Shown one piece after another: positions 1 through 9,265 of a stretch of DNA of 64,000 bases (position 1 is its first letter; each line of letters begins with the position of its first letter). The notes under the pieces are model-generated. The model did no database searches and was not told the origin of the DNA. It saw nothing but the letters and a program-made list of their open reading frames with translations. The position numbers were made by a program, and so were the translations under genes. The stretch comes from Mycolicibacterium phocaicum (GTDB taxonomy: Bacteria > Actinomycetota > Actinomycetes > Mycobacteriales > Mycobacteriaceae), in assembly GCF_010731115.1 (NCBI RefSeq), contig NZ_AP022616.1, forward strand, positions 2,232,001-2,296,000, read 5' to 3'.

Positions 1-414
1 CTGGCCTTGCGCGCCAACATAGGTCCCCGCGCTGTTGGCGAGCAGGAACACCCCGTCGGCGCCCAGATCGTCGAGAGCCCGCACCGCCTCGGTCACCGCC
101 TCATCCAGGTGTGGCATCGGCAGTGTGGCGAAGAACCCGAACCGATCCGGTTGGGCAGCAACCAGTTCTGCGCTGTAGTCGTTCACATCGCGGGCCAGTG
201 CGGCCGCGTCGGCTGCGGCCGGCAGCATCGTCGTGCCCGGAGCAGAGACCGACAGGATGGCGGTCGCGACACCGAGCTTGGCCATCGTGTCCAGGGACGC
301 TTCCGGAGTCCAGTCCGGCATCGCCCTCCCGCCGGCGTCGGCAATGCCCGCCTTGTCCAATGCTTTTCGATAGTCCGGCGGGACCATGTGGTGATGTGTG
401 TCAATACGGTTCAT
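1..414 (-). CDS. Amidohydrolase / decarboxylase-like metal enzyme, C-terminus beyond window
   Basis: Only the first 138 codons lie in the window. The protein begins MNRIDTHHHMVPPDY, the His-x-His metal site of amidohydrolase-2 (ACMSD / 6-methylsalicylate decarboxylase-like) enzymes, and continues with family-like stretches such as FGFFATLPMPHLDEAV and GADGVFLLAN. These enzymes usually decarboxylate or hydrolyse aromatic or ring-opened acids. The ATG at 414 is preceded by a strong GGAGGAGG ribosome site. It is the last visible gene of the leftward ring-cleavage operon, separated from the dioxygenase gene by a 21-bp hairpin. The exact substrate is inferred only loosely from context. Confidence 0.8.
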   Translation of the reverse strand, partial: MNRIDTHHHMVPPDYRKALDKAGIADAGGRAMPDWTPEASLDTMAKLGVATAILSVSAPGTTMLPAAADAAALARDVNDYSAELVAAQPDRFGFFATLPMPHLDEAVTEAVRALDDLGADGVFLLANSAGTYVGAQGQ

Positions 415-432
415 GATGTTTCCTCCTCCGGT

Positions 433-481
433 GATTTGTGCACGATATTCCGCGCGCACCGCGGAATATCGTGCACAAATC
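433..481. repeat. Perfect 21-bp inverted repeat with 7-nt loop
   Basis: Arms 433-453 and 461-481 are exactly complementary, with loop 454-460. The element fills the gap between the dioxygenase stop (488) and the ribosome site of the amidohydrolase gene (about 422-430). As RNA it would form a long stable hairpin inside the operon. It has no T-tract on the minus strand, so intrinsic termination is not assured. It could attenuate or stabilise mRNA, or be a protein-binding palindrome. Confidence 0.85.
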
Positions 482-487
482 GCGGTA

Positions 488-1471
488 TTAGTCGGGGATT
501 CCCGCCCCGGCGAGCGCCGGGACGGTGTCTTCGCGGTGCAGCAATGACCTGGCCGCGGTCGTGAACTGCCCGAGCTTGTCGACGCTGGACTGCGTCTCGT
601 GGCCCCAGATGCTGATGCCCTGGTGAGTCGTCGGTTTCCAGGTTGATTCGTCGACCACCAGCGGGTTCCATCCGACCTCCCACTCGAAACCTGAGGGGGT
701 GACGGCGTAGTACGACAGCTCGCGGTCGTTGGTGTGCTGCCCGACGCCCAGGGCCATGTCGAACCCCAGTGCTCGCACGCGTTGGTAGCTGTCCGTCAGA
801 TCGTCCAACTCGGCGACCTGAATGTTGAGGTGCTGCACGCGGGTCCGAATCGGGTTGATCGGCAACCGATTCACCGCGGCGATCGCCACGGAGTGGTGGC
901 GCCGATTGACTCGCAGGAACCGGATCTTGACCTTGACGCCGCTCATGGTTTCGTCGATGAAGTCGCTGAGCCGGGCGTCGAGCAAGGTGTTGTAGTAACC
1001 GCGCATCTGGTGTGGCCTGGTGCTGGTGACGGCGACGTGTCCCAGTCCGAACTCGCCGGTGACAAAGCCCTTTCCAGCCACAGACAATTGTCCGTCGATG
1101 TGCGCCCGGGTGTACAGCTCCTGCGCCAGCCCATTGGGGCCGGGTATCCGCACCAGACGCTCGACACCACGCAGCGCGGCCTCCTCGTCGGTCCCGACGG
1201 TGACGGGCACGCCGCACCGGTGCACGCGGCCGAGGATCTCCTCGAAGGTCTCGTGGTCGTAGACCTGCCAGCCCAGCATGGTGACATCCTCGGCCGGCCC
1301 GCGCCGCAGCAGGAACCGGCACTGCTGTTCGTCGAGCCGGAATCGGATCGCGTCGGTGTCGAGGTCGTCGAGGTGCATGCCGATCGCGTCGCGACCGAAC
1401 CGCCGCCAATCGGCGAACCGCTCCGTCTCGACCACCAGATAGCCGAGTGACACATTGCCGAAGACGCTCAT
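488..1471 (-). CDS. Type I extradiol dioxygenase (BphC/HsaC-like, VOC fold)
   Basis: A 327-residue two-domain vicinal-oxygen-chelate protein, the usual length for BphC-type ring-cleavage enzymes. The Fe(II) site is recognisable: His145 in FGLGHVAV, His214 in VQHLNIQV and the Glu in SGFEWEVGW (about 265). His193 in RRHHSVAI matches the catalytic histidine, and SYYAVTPSG carries the usual Tyr. It should open a catechol by meta cleavage. I chose ATG 1471 (MSVFGNVSLGYLVVE) because it overlaps the upstream hydrolase stop as ATGA; longer frames have no family similarity. The hydrolase and hydroxylase genes are coupled upstream. Confidence 0.92.
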   Translation of the reverse strand: MSVFGNVSLGYLVVETERFADWRRFGRDAIGMHLDDLDTDAIRFRLDEQQCRFLLRRGPAEDVTMLGWQVYDHETFEEILGRVHRCGVPVTVGTDEEAALRGVERLVRIPGPNGLAQELYTRAHIDGQLSVAGKGFVTGEFGLGHVAVTSTRPHQMRGYYNTLLDARLSDFIDETMSGVKVKIRFLRVNRRHHSVAIAAVNRLPINPIRTRVQHLNIQVAELDDLTDSYQRVRALGFDMALGVGQHTNDRELSYYAVTPSGFEWEVGWNPLVVDESTWKPTTHQGISIWGHETQSSVDKLGQFTTAARSLLHREDTVPALAGAGIPD

Positions 1472-2337
1472 GGCCGGAATACCGCACTGTCCGAGAGGAA
1501 TTCGTCGACCATCTGGTTGAACAGCTCGGCACGCTCCCACTGCATCCAGTGCCCGGTGCGGCTGGTCATGACCAGTTCGGCGTTGGGCATGATGTTCTGC
1601 AGCATGGGCCCGCCCGATGGCCGGTTCACCTTGTCGTCGCGGCCCCACAGGATCAGCGTCGGCGTCTGCAGCGAGGACAGCCGCGCGTCACGTGTCAGGT
1701 CCATGCGCCAGAGCGTTCGCAGCGCGAACGGTCCCGACGGCCGGCTCAGCGGCGGATTGGCCACCACCTCCGGGTCGATGGACGCCGTGTAGCGCAGGTC
1801 GATCAGCTCGTCGGGTACCGAGTCACCGTCGTAGACCAGGTAATTACGGATGAACGTGGCCAGCTTCTCACGGCTGGGGCCCGAGCCGCCGTAGTACGCC
1901 AGCAGGCTGTTGAGACCAGCTGTCGGCAACCCGCGCGTGGTGCCGATACCGCCGGGGCCCATGAGCACCAGCTTGCCGACGCGACCGGGGGTGTCCAGCG
2001 CCAGGCGCAGTGCCGCGGCGCCGCCGTAGGAGTTGCCGATCAGATGTGCTGTGCTGATGCTCAATTCGTCGAGCAGCCCCCGCATCGCATCGGCCAGGGA
2101 GCCGAACGGATCGGACTTGTCGATGCCCTTCGACGAGCGTCCGTAGCCGGGCATGTCGGGGACGAGGACGCGGTAGCGCTTGGCGAGGGCGTCGATGTTG
2201 CGGGAGTAGTTGGAGACGCCGGAGGCGCCCGGGCCGCCGCCGTGCAGCAGCATCACCGCAGGACCCGACCCCGCTTCGGCGACAAAGATCTTCTGGCTGC
2301 CGACGGTGACGGTGTGTTCGGTGAGGGTGGTGGTCAT
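1468..2337 (-). CDS. Alpha/beta hydrolase, meta-cleavage product C-C hydrolase (MhpC/HsaD-like)
   Basis: An alpha/beta-hydrolase of about 289 residues. It has the oxyanion-hole segment LLHGGGPGASG, nucleophile elbow GNSYGG (Ser103), acid region LWGRDDKVN and catalytic His in SRTGHWMQW. The HGGGPGA form is typical of enzymes that split the dienoic acid made by extradiol dioxygenases. Start 2337 (MTTTLTEH) is preferred to the in-frame ATG at 2343 because AGGAG then lies 7 nt upstream and the start overlaps the hydroxylase stop as ATGA. It should supply 2-hydroxypenta-2,4-dienoate to the hydratase encoded at 4553-5341. Confidence 0.92.
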   Translation of the reverse strand: MTTTLTEHTVTVGSQKIFVAEAGSGPAVMLLHGGGPGASGVSNYSRNIDALAKRYRVLVPDMPGYGRSSKGIDKSDPFGSLADAMRGLLDELSISTAHLIGNSYGGAAALRLALDTPGRVGKLVLMGPGGIGTTRGLPTAGLNSLLAYYGGSGPSREKLATFIRNYLVYDGDSVPDELIDLRYTASIDPEVVANPPLSRPSGPFALRTLWRMDLTRDARLSSLQTPTLILWGRDDKVNRPSGGPMLQNIMPNAELVMTSRTGHWMQWERAELFNQMVDEFLSDSAVFRP

Positions 2338-3848
2338 GCGCATGCTCCTGTCAGGGTGGTGAGGTTCAGTCCGGCCGGCGGAGCCGGGAGTGGTTGTCCG
2401 GAAGAGGTTGCGGCGTAGACGAATCCGTCCGGTCGAAGTACGACGGCGTCGGCCTTGCGGTCACGCAGCCACCGCACCAGACTCGGTTCGGTGATCTGCA
2501 GGGCCGACGCCCCGGCAGCCGTCCAGGCCACCGCCCCGGTCGGGACGGCGTTGGTGTGCAGCACCGTCCAGCGCCCGCCGAGCAACTCGTCGAGCAGCAA
2601 GCCGCCCACCGTGGGTTGCGGGATCTGCCAGCCCACCGCGGGGTGCGTCGCCGCGAAGAAGCCGTCCTCGTAGTGGGCGTCAGGTATCCACCAGAACTTC
2701 TGGCCCGCGGCATTGGCACCGGGAATCCGGGTCAGCGCCCGCACGACGTGATTGCGGATCGCGGCCAGCCAGGGCCGCCGCTCGGTGATGATCCGACCAA
2801 CCAGCACCGCGCGCCGGGTGACCTCTGTGACGTGCGGTTTGCGTTCTGCGGCATACGAATCCAGCAGTGAGTCGGGCGCCTGACCGCGCAGCACCGCGGC
2901 GATTTTCCAGCACAGGTTGGCGGCGTCGCGGACGCCGGCGGACATCCCCTGGCCGATCCACGGCGGCATGGCGTGCGCGGCATCGCCGGCCAGGAACACC
3001 CGTCCGACGCGCCAGCGGTCCGCCACCCGGACGTGATGGCTGTAGACGACGGCGCGCATGATCTCGACGTGCTCGGGCGTGACGCCCTGCTCCCGCAACA
3101 CTTTCCACACCGCTTCGTCGCTGGTGAGCTCCTTCTCGTCCTCGCATCCCCGAGCGGGGTACTCCCACCGGTGATGCCCGAGCGGCGTCGGGCAGTCGAC
3201 GGTCGGGCGTGCGGGGTTGCAGTGAAACCGCAAGCGGTCGTGGGCATCCCACTCTTTGATCACCTTGGTGTCGATGACGACCCAGCGCTCGCCGTAGGTG
3301 CGTCCGCTGTACCCGACACCGAGGACGCCGCGCGTTGCCGATGAGCCACCGTCCGAGGCGATGACATATCGCGCCGTCACCCGCTTGAACGTGTCGGTCC
3401 GCAGATCGGCGAGCAGCAGTTCGACGTCGTCGCTGCGGTTGGCCACTCGCAGGCATTCGTGCTCCAGGAGTACCTCGACATTGGCGAACCGGGCGACGCC
3501 TTCGCGGAGTACCGCGTCGACCGCCGGCTGGTACAGGAACTGCTGTGACGGATGGCCACAGCCACGTCCGTAGATCACTGTTTCGATGAAGGGCCGACCG
3601 TCGGCGTCGACGAACGCGACCGGACGGTCCGGCAGCATGTCGCGCTGGAGCCGCTCGGCCAGGCCAACCGATTGCCAGACGCGAAGGACCTCCTCGTCGG
3701 TCGAGATCGCCCGGGCCCGGCTGTAGATATCCGGGTCTCGCTCGATCACAACGACCTTCAGGCCGAGTTGGCCCAGCAGGTTGGCCGCCGTGGCACCCGT
3801 GGGGCCATACCCGACAACCGCGACGTCGTAGGTGTCTGCACTGCGCAT
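2334..3848 (-). CDS. FAD-dependent aromatic hydroxylase (MhpA / PheA-TfdB family)
   Basis: A 504-residue class A flavin monooxygenase. It has the N-terminal Rossmann motif VGYGPTGATAANLLG, the DG motif ASDGGSSATRGVLG and the GD motif FLAGDAAHAMPPWIGQGMSAG. The C-terminal thioredoxin-like region ends with VVLRPDGFVYA. MhpA-type enzymes ortho-hydroxylate a phenol to a catechol using NAD(P)H and O2, which would make the dioxygenase substrate. ATG 3848 has GGGAGG just upstream. It is first in the leftward operon and diverges from the TetR gene across a 78-bp gap. Confidence 0.92.
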   Translation of the reverse strand: MRSADTYDVAVVGYGPTGATAANLLGQLGLKVVVIERDPDIYSRARAISTDEEVLRVWQSVGLAERLQRDMLPDRPVAFVDADGRPFIETVIYGRGCGHPSQQFLYQPAVDAVLREGVARFANVEVLLEHECLRVANRSDDVELLLADLRTDTFKRVTARYVIASDGGSSATRGVLGVGYSGRTYGERWVVIDTKVIKEWDAHDRLRFHCNPARPTVDCPTPLGHHRWEYPARGCEDEKELTSDEAVWKVLREQGVTPEHVEIMRAVVYSHHVRVADRWRVGRVFLAGDAAHAMPPWIGQGMSAGVRDAANLCWKIAAVLRGQAPDSLLDSYAAERKPHVTEVTRRAVLVGRIITERRPWLAAIRNHVVRALTRIPGANAAGQKFWWIPDAHYEDGFFAATHPAVGWQIPQPTVGGLLLDELLGGRWTVLHTNAVPTGAVAWTAAGASALQITEPSLVRWLRDRKADAVVLRPDGFVYAATSSGQPLPAPPAGLNLTTLTGACA

Positions 3849-3868
3849 TGGGAGCCTCCCACTTGTTC

Positions 3869-3904
3869 TGTAGTGATCGCTACGGTAATGTAGTGATCGA
3901 TACA
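3869..3904. promoter_or_regulatory. Tandem TetR-type operator candidate between divergent operons
   Basis: TGTAGTGATCG occurs at 3869-3879 and 3889-3899, exactly 20 bp (about two helical turns) apart. Each copy sits in an imperfect palindrome: GTAG-N6-CTAC at 3870-3883 and TGTA-N8-TACA at 3889-3904, both centred on GATC. The pair lies midway between the hydroxylase start (3848) and TetR start (3927). Repression of both directions by the adjacent TetR protein is inferred. Confidence 0.7.
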
Positions 3905-3926
3905 GAGTCAAGAGTCGGGAGTGAAG

Positions 3927-4553
3927 ATGTCCGAAGCACCCAAGACCCGCCGCAAGCGCGCCGACGGCGAACAGTCCCGCGAGCGAATCCTGGACGCTGC
4001 CAACGAAATTGCCTCTGAACGTGGTTACGAGGGCACCAGCATCGGTCTGGTCAGCAAGAAGTGCGGTCTCCCCGCCAGCTCCATCTACTGGCACTTCAAG
4101 GACAAGGACGACCTACTGGCCGCGGTGATCGACCGCAGCTTCGAGACCTGGCTACGCGTCTGGGAACTCCCCTCCGACGGCGAGCCACGCGAACGCGTCA
4201 TCGGTTTGGCCAAGCAGCTCGCGAAAGGCCTGCTGGACAATCCGGACTTTCTGCGCCTTGGGCTGATGCTCGCGCTGGAGCGCCGCCCTGTCGAGCCGAG
4301 TGCCCGTGCGCGGTTCCTGCAGGCGCGCACACAAGCCACCGACTCACTCATGGGCGCACTCAGTGAGCTTGCGCCGGGACTCACCGACGCCCAAGTGCGG
4401 CTGCTGGTGAACTACTCCATCGCCGGGGCTGACGGTCTGTTCATCGCCAAGGAACTCGGCGGCGACTCGGTGGACCTGCTCGAGTTGTTCGAAATGCACG
4501 CCAACGCCATCTACGACACCGCGATGCGGATGCTCGCCGAGACGGCAGTCTGA
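3927..4553 (+). CDS. TetR-family transcriptional regulator of the ring-cleavage cluster
   Basis: A protein of about 208 residues with an N-terminal TetR helix-turn-helix: RERILDAANEIASERGYEGTS followed by SIYWHFKDKDDLLAAVID. The rest is a variable ligand-binding domain. ATG 3927 is preferred over GTG 3921 because GGGAG then sits 5 nt upstream. Its stop overlaps the hydratase ATG (TGATG), so regulator and catabolic genes are one transcription unit. It probably binds the boxes at 3869-3904 and releases them on binding an aromatic pathway compound; the ligand is unknown. Confidence 0.9.
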   Translation: MSEAPKTRRKRADGEQSRERILDAANEIASERGYEGTSIGLVSKKCGLPASSIYWHFKDKDDLLAAVIDRSFETWLRVWELPSDGEPRERVIGLAKQLAKGLLDNPDFLRLGLMLALERRPVEPSARARFLQARTQATDSLMGALSELAPGLTDAQVRLLVNYSIAGADGLFIAKELGGDSVDLLELFEMHANAIYDTAMRMLAETAV

Positions 4554-5341
4554 TGGCGCTCACGACCGAGGAGCTGAACGCCGCCGCCGATCTGCTTCAC
4601 GCCGCGCACCTCAACCGGGCCCCGATCGCTCCGTTGACCGCGCGCTACCGCGCGCTGAGCGTCGACAACGCCTACGCCATCCAGAAGATCAACCTGTACC
4701 GACGGTTGCAGCTCGGGCGCACAGTGGTCGGCCACAAGATCGGCCTGACCTCGGAACCGATGCAGACCCTCCTCGGCGTCGACGAACCCGACTTCGGCTA
4801 CGTCCTCGACGACATGGTGGTTCCGGATGGCAGGGCGGTCCCCGCCGACTGGTTCTGCGCGCCACGCGTCGAGCCCGAGATCGCCTTCCTGTTGCACACG
4901 GCGCTGCGCGGGCCCGGCGTCACGGCCGACGACGTACGCGCGGCCACCGGTGCGGTGGCGGTGGCGCTGGAGATCGTCGACAGCCGCATCGCCGACTGGC
5001 AGATCACCCTGCCGGACACCGTCGCCGACAACGCCAGTTCGGGAGCGGTGGTCCTCGGCGAATGGGTGCCCTTCTCCGCTGCGCTCGACCTCCCGAACGC
5101 CCGGGCCTCGTTGCGTCTCAACGACACCGAGATCGACACCGGACTCGGCTCCGCGGTGCTCGGTGACCCGGCCACCGCCGTGGCGTGGTTGGCGAACGCC
5201 CTCGCGCCCTATGACATCGAAATCGCCCCTGGCCAATTCGTCATGTCGGGTTCCTTCACCTCCGCGGCATTCATCCACCGCGGCGACCGGGCCGACGCCG
5301 CCATCACGGGCCTGGGCACAGTGTCCCTGTACCTCGACTAG
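4553..5341 (+). CDS. 2-keto-4-pentenoate hydratase (MhpD/HsaE-like)
   Basis: A 262-residue member of the 2-oxopent-4-enoate hydratase/fumarylacetoacetase superfamily. Family segments are VVGHKIGLTSEPMQ, DFGYVLDDMVVPDG, PRVEPEIAFLL and the C-terminal GQFVMSGSFTSA. It adds water to 2-hydroxypenta-2,4-dienoate to give 4-hydroxy-2-oxovalerate. The ATG shares one base with the TetR stop. The dehydrogenase/aldolase genes follow in the pathway order seen in mhp and hsa clusters. Confidence 0.93.
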   Translation: MALTTEELNAAADLLHAAHLNRAPIAPLTARYRALSVDNAYAIQKINLYRRLQLGRTVVGHKIGLTSEPMQTLLGVDEPDFGYVLDDMVVPDGRAVPADWFCAPRVEPEIAFLLHTALRGPGVTADDVRAATGAVAVALEIVDSRIADWQITLPDTVADNASSGAVVLGEWVPFSAALDLPNARASLRLNDTEIDTGLGSAVLGDPATAVAWLANALAPYDIEIAPGQFVMSGSFTSAAFIHRGDRADAAITGLGTVSLYLD

Positions 5342-5356
5342 AGAGCCGGAAAACCT

Positions 5357-6313
5357 ATGCAGCACAACCCAACCTGGCCTGTCGCCATCATCGGTTCCGG
5401 CAACATCGGCACCGACCTGATGATCAAGATCTTGCGCGGCGACGGCCCTCTGCAACTCGCGGCCATGGTCGGAATCGACCCCGACTCCGACGGCCTGGCC
5501 CGGGCCGCCCGCATGGGCGTGCCCACAACCGCCGAGGGCGTCGACGGTCTGCTGAACATGCCGAACTTCAGCGACATCAAGCTCGTGTTCGACGCGACCT
5601 CCGCCGGGGCTCACCGTGCCAACTGGGCGCGGCTGCAGCCAACGGGCGTGCGCATGCTCGACCTCACTCCCGCGGCGATCGGCCCGTACTGCGTTCCCGT
5701 GGTCAATCTCGACGAGCATCTCCACGCACAGAACCTGAACATGGTCACCTGCGGCGGGCAGGCCACCGTGCCGATCGTCGCCGCGGTCGCAGAGTGCGGA
5801 ATCGTGTCGTACGCCGAGATCGTGTCCTCCATCTCGGCGAAGTCAGCGGGCCCGGGCACCCGGGCCAATATCGATGAGTTCATCGAAACAACCTGTGCGG
5901 CATTGCAATCAGTCGGCGGGGCACAGCGCAGCAAGGCCGTCATGATCCTCAATCCCGCCGACCCACCCCTGCTGATGCGCAACACTGTGTACTGCCTGGT
6001 CGGCGGCGACGTCGACCAGGCAGCCGTCGAGCAGCACATCGACGCCATGGTGACACGCATCAACACCTATGTCCCTGGCTACCGCCTCAAACAGCGCGTC
6101 CAGTTCGAGTCCTTCACGAGCGAAAACCCGCTGTACATTCCCGAAACCGGCAAGTTCTCGGGCACCCGCGTCACCGCGATGCTCGAGGTCACCGGTGCGG
6201 CCCACTACCTGCCCGCCTATGCCGGCAACCTCGACATCATGACCTCGGCCGCGAAGTCCACCGCCGAAACCATTGCCCATCGCACGCGTGAAACCGCTGG
6301 AGCCACAACATGA
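5357..6313 (+). CDS. Acetaldehyde/propanal dehydrogenase, CoA-acylating (MhpF/HsaG-like)
   Basis: A 318-residue enzyme starting [19 protein letters not shown], an NAD-binding Rossmann motif. The catalytic Cys region reads [18 protein letters not shown], and CoA-acylating family segments include [18 protein letters not shown] and [24 protein letters not shown] C-terminal sequence. It converts the short aldehyde from the aldolase to its acyl-CoA, normally in a channelling complex with the aldolase. Consistent with that, its stop overlaps the aldolase start as ATGA. Confidence 0.94.
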   Translation: MQHNPTWPVAIIGSGNIGTDLMIKILRGDGPLQLAAMVGIDPDSDGLARAARMGVPTTAEGVDGLLNMPNFSDIKLVFDATSAGAHRANWARLQPTGVRMLDLTPAAIGPYCVPVVNLDEHLHAQNLNMVTCGGQATVPIVAAVAECGIVSYAEIVSSISAKSAGPGTRANIDEFIETTCAALQSVGGAQRSKAVMILNPADPPLLMRNTVYCLVGGDVDQAAVEQHIDAMVTRINTYVPGYRLKQRVQFESFTSENPLYIPETGKFSGTRVTAMLEVTGAAHYLPAYAGNLDIMTSAAKSTAETIAHRTRETAGATT

Positions 6314-7332
6314 GTCACGACCTCTATATCAGCGACGTCACCCTGCGGGACGGCATGCATGCCGTGCGTCACCAGTACACCATCACCCAAGCCGCGGCCG
6401 TCGCCCGTGCCCTCGACGAAGCCGGCGTCGATTCCATCGAGATCGCCCATGGCGACGGACTTTCCGGCTCCAGCTGTATCTACGGCTTCGGTGCCCATAC
6501 CGACATCGAATGGATCGAGGCCGTGGCCGCAGTCGTGCAGCACGCCCGGGTCGCCACCCTCGTATTACCCGGCATTGGCACGGTACGCCATCTCCGTGAA
6601 GCAAACCGCGCCGGCGCCACGGTGGTGCGAGTGGCCACCCACTGCACCGAGGCCGATATCTCCGCCCACCACATCGCGGCCGCCCGCGAACTCGGTATGG
6701 ATACCGTCGGCTTTCTGATGATGAGCCATATGACCGACCCGCAGTCGCTCGCCGATCAAGCCAAACTCATGGAAGGCTACGGCGCCACCTGCGTCTATGT
6801 CGTCGACTCCGGCGGCGCGATGACCATGCACGACATCGCCGACCGGGTCGACGCGCTGCGCCATACCCTCGACGTCACCACAGAGATCGGCATCCACGCA
6901 CACCACAATCTGTCTCTGGGAGTGGCCAATTCGATCGTAGCTGTCGAACACGGCGCCAACCGGGTCGACGCGTCGCTGACCGGTATGGGCGCGGGAGCCG
7001 GCAACGCACCCCTCGAAGTCTTCATCGCCGCCGCCACCAAGCTGGGGTGGGACCACGGCTGCGATCTGCACGCACTTGAGGATGCCGCCGACGACCTGGT
7101 CCGCCCACTTCAGGAACGCCCCGTCCGGGTCGACCGCGAAACCCTCACACTCGGCTACGCGGGCGTGTACTCGAGCTTCCTGCGACACGCGGAGATCGCC
7201 GCCGAACGCTTCGATGTCGACGCTCGAACCCTGTTGGAAGAGGCGGGGCTGCGTGGGCTCGTCGGCGGCCAGGAGGACATGCTCGTCGACATCGCACTGG
7301 ACCTCACCGACACATCAGCGGTGTCCCGATGA
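6310..7332 (+). CDS. 4-hydroxy-2-oxovalerate aldolase (MhpE/HsaF-like)
   Basis: A 340-residue HMGL-like TIM-barrel aldolase. [15 protein letters not shown] carries the catalytic Arg and metal Asp, [15 protein letters not shown] holds the metal-binding His-x-His, and [17 protein letters not shown] is the signature glycine-rich segment. The C-terminal DmpG-like domain is present ([14 protein letters not shown]). It splits 4-hydroxy-2-oxo acids into pyruvate and an aldehyde for the preceding dehydrogenase. It is coupled by ATGA overlaps on both sides. Confidence 0.95.
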   Translation: MSHDLYISDVTLRDGMHAVRHQYTITQAAAVARALDEAGVDSIEIAHGDGLSGSSCIYGFGAHTDIEWIEAVAAVVQHARVATLVLPGIGTVRHLREANRAGATVVRVATHCTEADISAHHIAAARELGMDTVGFLMMSHMTDPQSLADQAKLMEGYGATCVYVVDSGGAMTMHDIADRVDALRHTLDVTTEIGIHAHHNLSLGVANSIVAVEHGANRVDASLTGMGAGAGNAPLEVFIAAATKLGWDHGCDLHALEDAADDLVRPLQERPVRVDRETLTLGYAGVYSSFLRHAEIAAERFDVDARTLLEEAGLRGLVGGQEDMLVDIALDLTDTSAVSR

Positions 7333-8108
7333 CGGACTGGGGATCCGGATTACCCTGGGCTGCAGCGGCTTACCGTCACGCATGCTTCGAGTACGTGCGC
7401 AGATACCACCGACTCGAGGTGGATACCCAGCACACCAATTACGACGTACCCACGCTGTTCGTGGCCAACCACGGCTTCGGTGGCATCTTCGACCTCAACG
7501 TGTTCGCGACCGGCGCCGCGCTCGACGGATTGGGACTCGACCGGCCGGTGACCATTCTGACCCACCAATTGGCGTGGACCCTCGGGGTGGGCCGGTTCAT
7601 CGAGGTCCTCGGGGCGCGGCCGGCCAGTCAGCACAGTGCCGAAGAGGCCTTCGCCCGGGGCCATCACGTGCTGGTCTATCCCGGAGGGGATCTGGACGCC
7701 GCGAAATCATGGAATGACCGCAACCGCATCGTCTTCGGCGGCCGTAGCGGATTCGCCCGCCTCGCCATGGCCAATGACGTGCCGATCGTCCCTATCGTCA
7801 CCGCCGGCGCCGGCGAATCCCTTCTCGTGTTGTCCAATGGCGAACGCCTGGCGCGGGCCACCCGCATCGATAAGCTGTTGCGGCTCAAGACCGCCCCGAT
7901 CTCGATATCGGTGCCCTGGGGACTGAACATCGGCGCTGTCGGACTAGTGCCCTACCTGCCGTTGCCCACCAAACTCTGCACGCGCGTCCTCGCTCCCATG
8001 GCCCCCACGGACGACGAGAACGCCGACGCCTACGCGCTGCGCGTTCAGCACACGATGCAAGAGGCGTTGTCCGACATGGCGAAAGGCCGCAGGCCGCTGT
8101 TGGGCTGA
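7329..8108 (+). CDS. Lysophospholipid-acyltransferase-like protein
   Basis: A 259-residue protein of the LPLAT/PlsC-like acyltransferase group. [14 protein letters not shown] resembles the NHx4D catalytic motif but with H-x6-D spacing, and [13 protein letters not shown] replaces the usual FPEG block. Conserved-looking C-terminal segments are [14 protein letters not shown] and YLPLPTK. Acyltransferases of this type are not part of the known meta-cleavage pathway, yet this start overlaps the aldolase stop as ATGA. It may process a lipid-like substrate or side chain, which is inference. No signal peptide is evident. Confidence 0.75.
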   Translation: MTDWGSGLPWAAAAYRHACFEYVRRYHRLEVDTQHTNYDVPTLFVANHGFGGIFDLNVFATGAALDGLGLDRPVTILTHQLAWTLGVGRFIEVLGARPASQHSAEEAFARGHHVLVYPGGDLDAAKSWNDRNRIVFGGRSGFARLAMANDVPIVPIVTAGAGESLLVLSNGERLARATRIDKLLRLKTAPISISVPWGLNIGAVGLVPYLPLPTKLCTRVLAPMAPTDDENADAYALRVQHTMQEALSDMAKGRRPLLG

Positions 8109-8116
8109 ACCCTTCC

Positions 8117-9265
8117 CTAAGCGACCAACTCCACCAGCGTCGCGTTGGCGGTGCCGCCGCCCTCGCACATGGTCTGCAGGCCGTAGCGAATTCCGTTGTC
8201 CCGCATGTGGTTGATCATGCGGGTCATCAGCACCGCGCCGGACGCGCCGAGCGGATGACCCAACGCGATCGCGCCACCGAGGGGGTTGAGCGCCGCCTCG
8301 TCGGCGCCGGTGTCGGCGAGCCAGGCCAGCGGCACCGGGGCGAACGCCTCGTTCACCTCGAAGACACCGATGTCGCCGATCTTCACACCGGTCTTGCGGA
8401 GCACCTTTTCGGTGGCCGGGATCGGACCCGTCAGCATCAGGACGGGGTCGGCACCGGTGACTGCGCCGCCGACGTACCGCACCAGCGGGGTGAGGCCGAG
8501 CTGCAGCGCATTCTCGAGCGTCATCACCAAAAGTGCTGCCGCACCGTCGGAAATTTGCGACGAGTTGCCGGCGTGGATGACACCGTCCTCCTGGAATGCC
8601 GGCTTGAGACCACCGAGCTTCTCGACGGTCGTCCCCCGCCGGATGCCTTCGTCCTCGTGCACCACGCCGCCGTCGTCGGTGAACACCGGCACGATCTGCG
8701 TGACGAACGCACCCGAATCCTGTGCGGCCGCGGCGAGTTCGTGCGACCGCGCCGAGTACTCGTCCAGCCGGGCCCGCGACAGACCCCACTTCTGCGCGAT
8801 CATCTCCGCCGAGATGCCCTGGTTGAAGCCGAAACCGTCATACCGGGCAAGCGCTTTCGGCCCGTACGGCTCTCCCGTCTGGCGGGCCGCGCCGAGCGGC
8901 ACCCGGCTCATCACCTCGACGCCGCCGGCCACCACGACGTCCTGCTGGCCGGACATCACTGCCTGCACCGCGAAATCCAGTGCCTGCTGCGATGATCCGC
9001 AGGCCCGGTTGACCGTCGTGCCCGGGATCGACTCGGGCCAGCCGGCGGCGAGCACCGACCAGCGGGCGATGTTGCTCGACTGGTCGCCGACCTGCGAGAC
9101 GCAGCCCCACACCACGTCGTCGACGAGTTCAGGGGCGACGCCGGACCGCTCCATCAGTTCGTTCAACACCACCGCGGAGAGATCGGCGGCATGCTGGCCG
9201 GCCAGTCCCCCGTTGCGCTTGCCGACGGCGGTCCGCACCGCCTCGACAATGACGACTTCACGCAT
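8117..9265 (-). CDS. Thiolase (acetyl-CoA C-acyltransferase)
   Basis: A 382-residue thiolase. The acylated Cys lies in TTVNRACGSSQQALDFA, and the C-terminal His/Cys motifs are NEAFAPVPLAWL, GGAIALGHPLGASGAVL and QTMCEGGGTANATL. It performs CoA-dependent beta-keto cleavage or condensation. ATG 9265 has GGGAG at good spacing, unlike the in-frame ATG at 9289. Its first 8 nt overlap the end of the CoA-transferase gene, so the two are co-translated. The pair could activate and shorten an acyl side chain of the cluster's substrate. Confidence 0.93.
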   Translation of the reverse strand: MREVVIVEAVRTAVGKRNGGLAGQHAADLSAVVLNELMERSGVAPELVDDVVWGCVSQVGDQSSNIARWSVLAAGWPESIPGTTVNRACGSSQQALDFAVQAVMSGQQDVVVAGGVEVMSRVPLGAARQTGEPYGPKALARYDGFGFNQGISAEMIAQKWGLSRARLDEYSARSHELAAAAQDSGAFVTQIVPVFTDDGGVVHEDEGIRRGTTVEKLGGLKPAFQEDGVIHAGNSSQISDGAAALLVMTLENALQLGLTPLVRYVGGAVTGADPVLMLTGPIPATEKVLRKTGVKIGDIGVFEVNEAFAPVPLAWLADTGADEAALNPLGGAIALGHPLGASGAVLMTRMINHMRDNGIRYGLQTMCEGGGTANATLVELVA

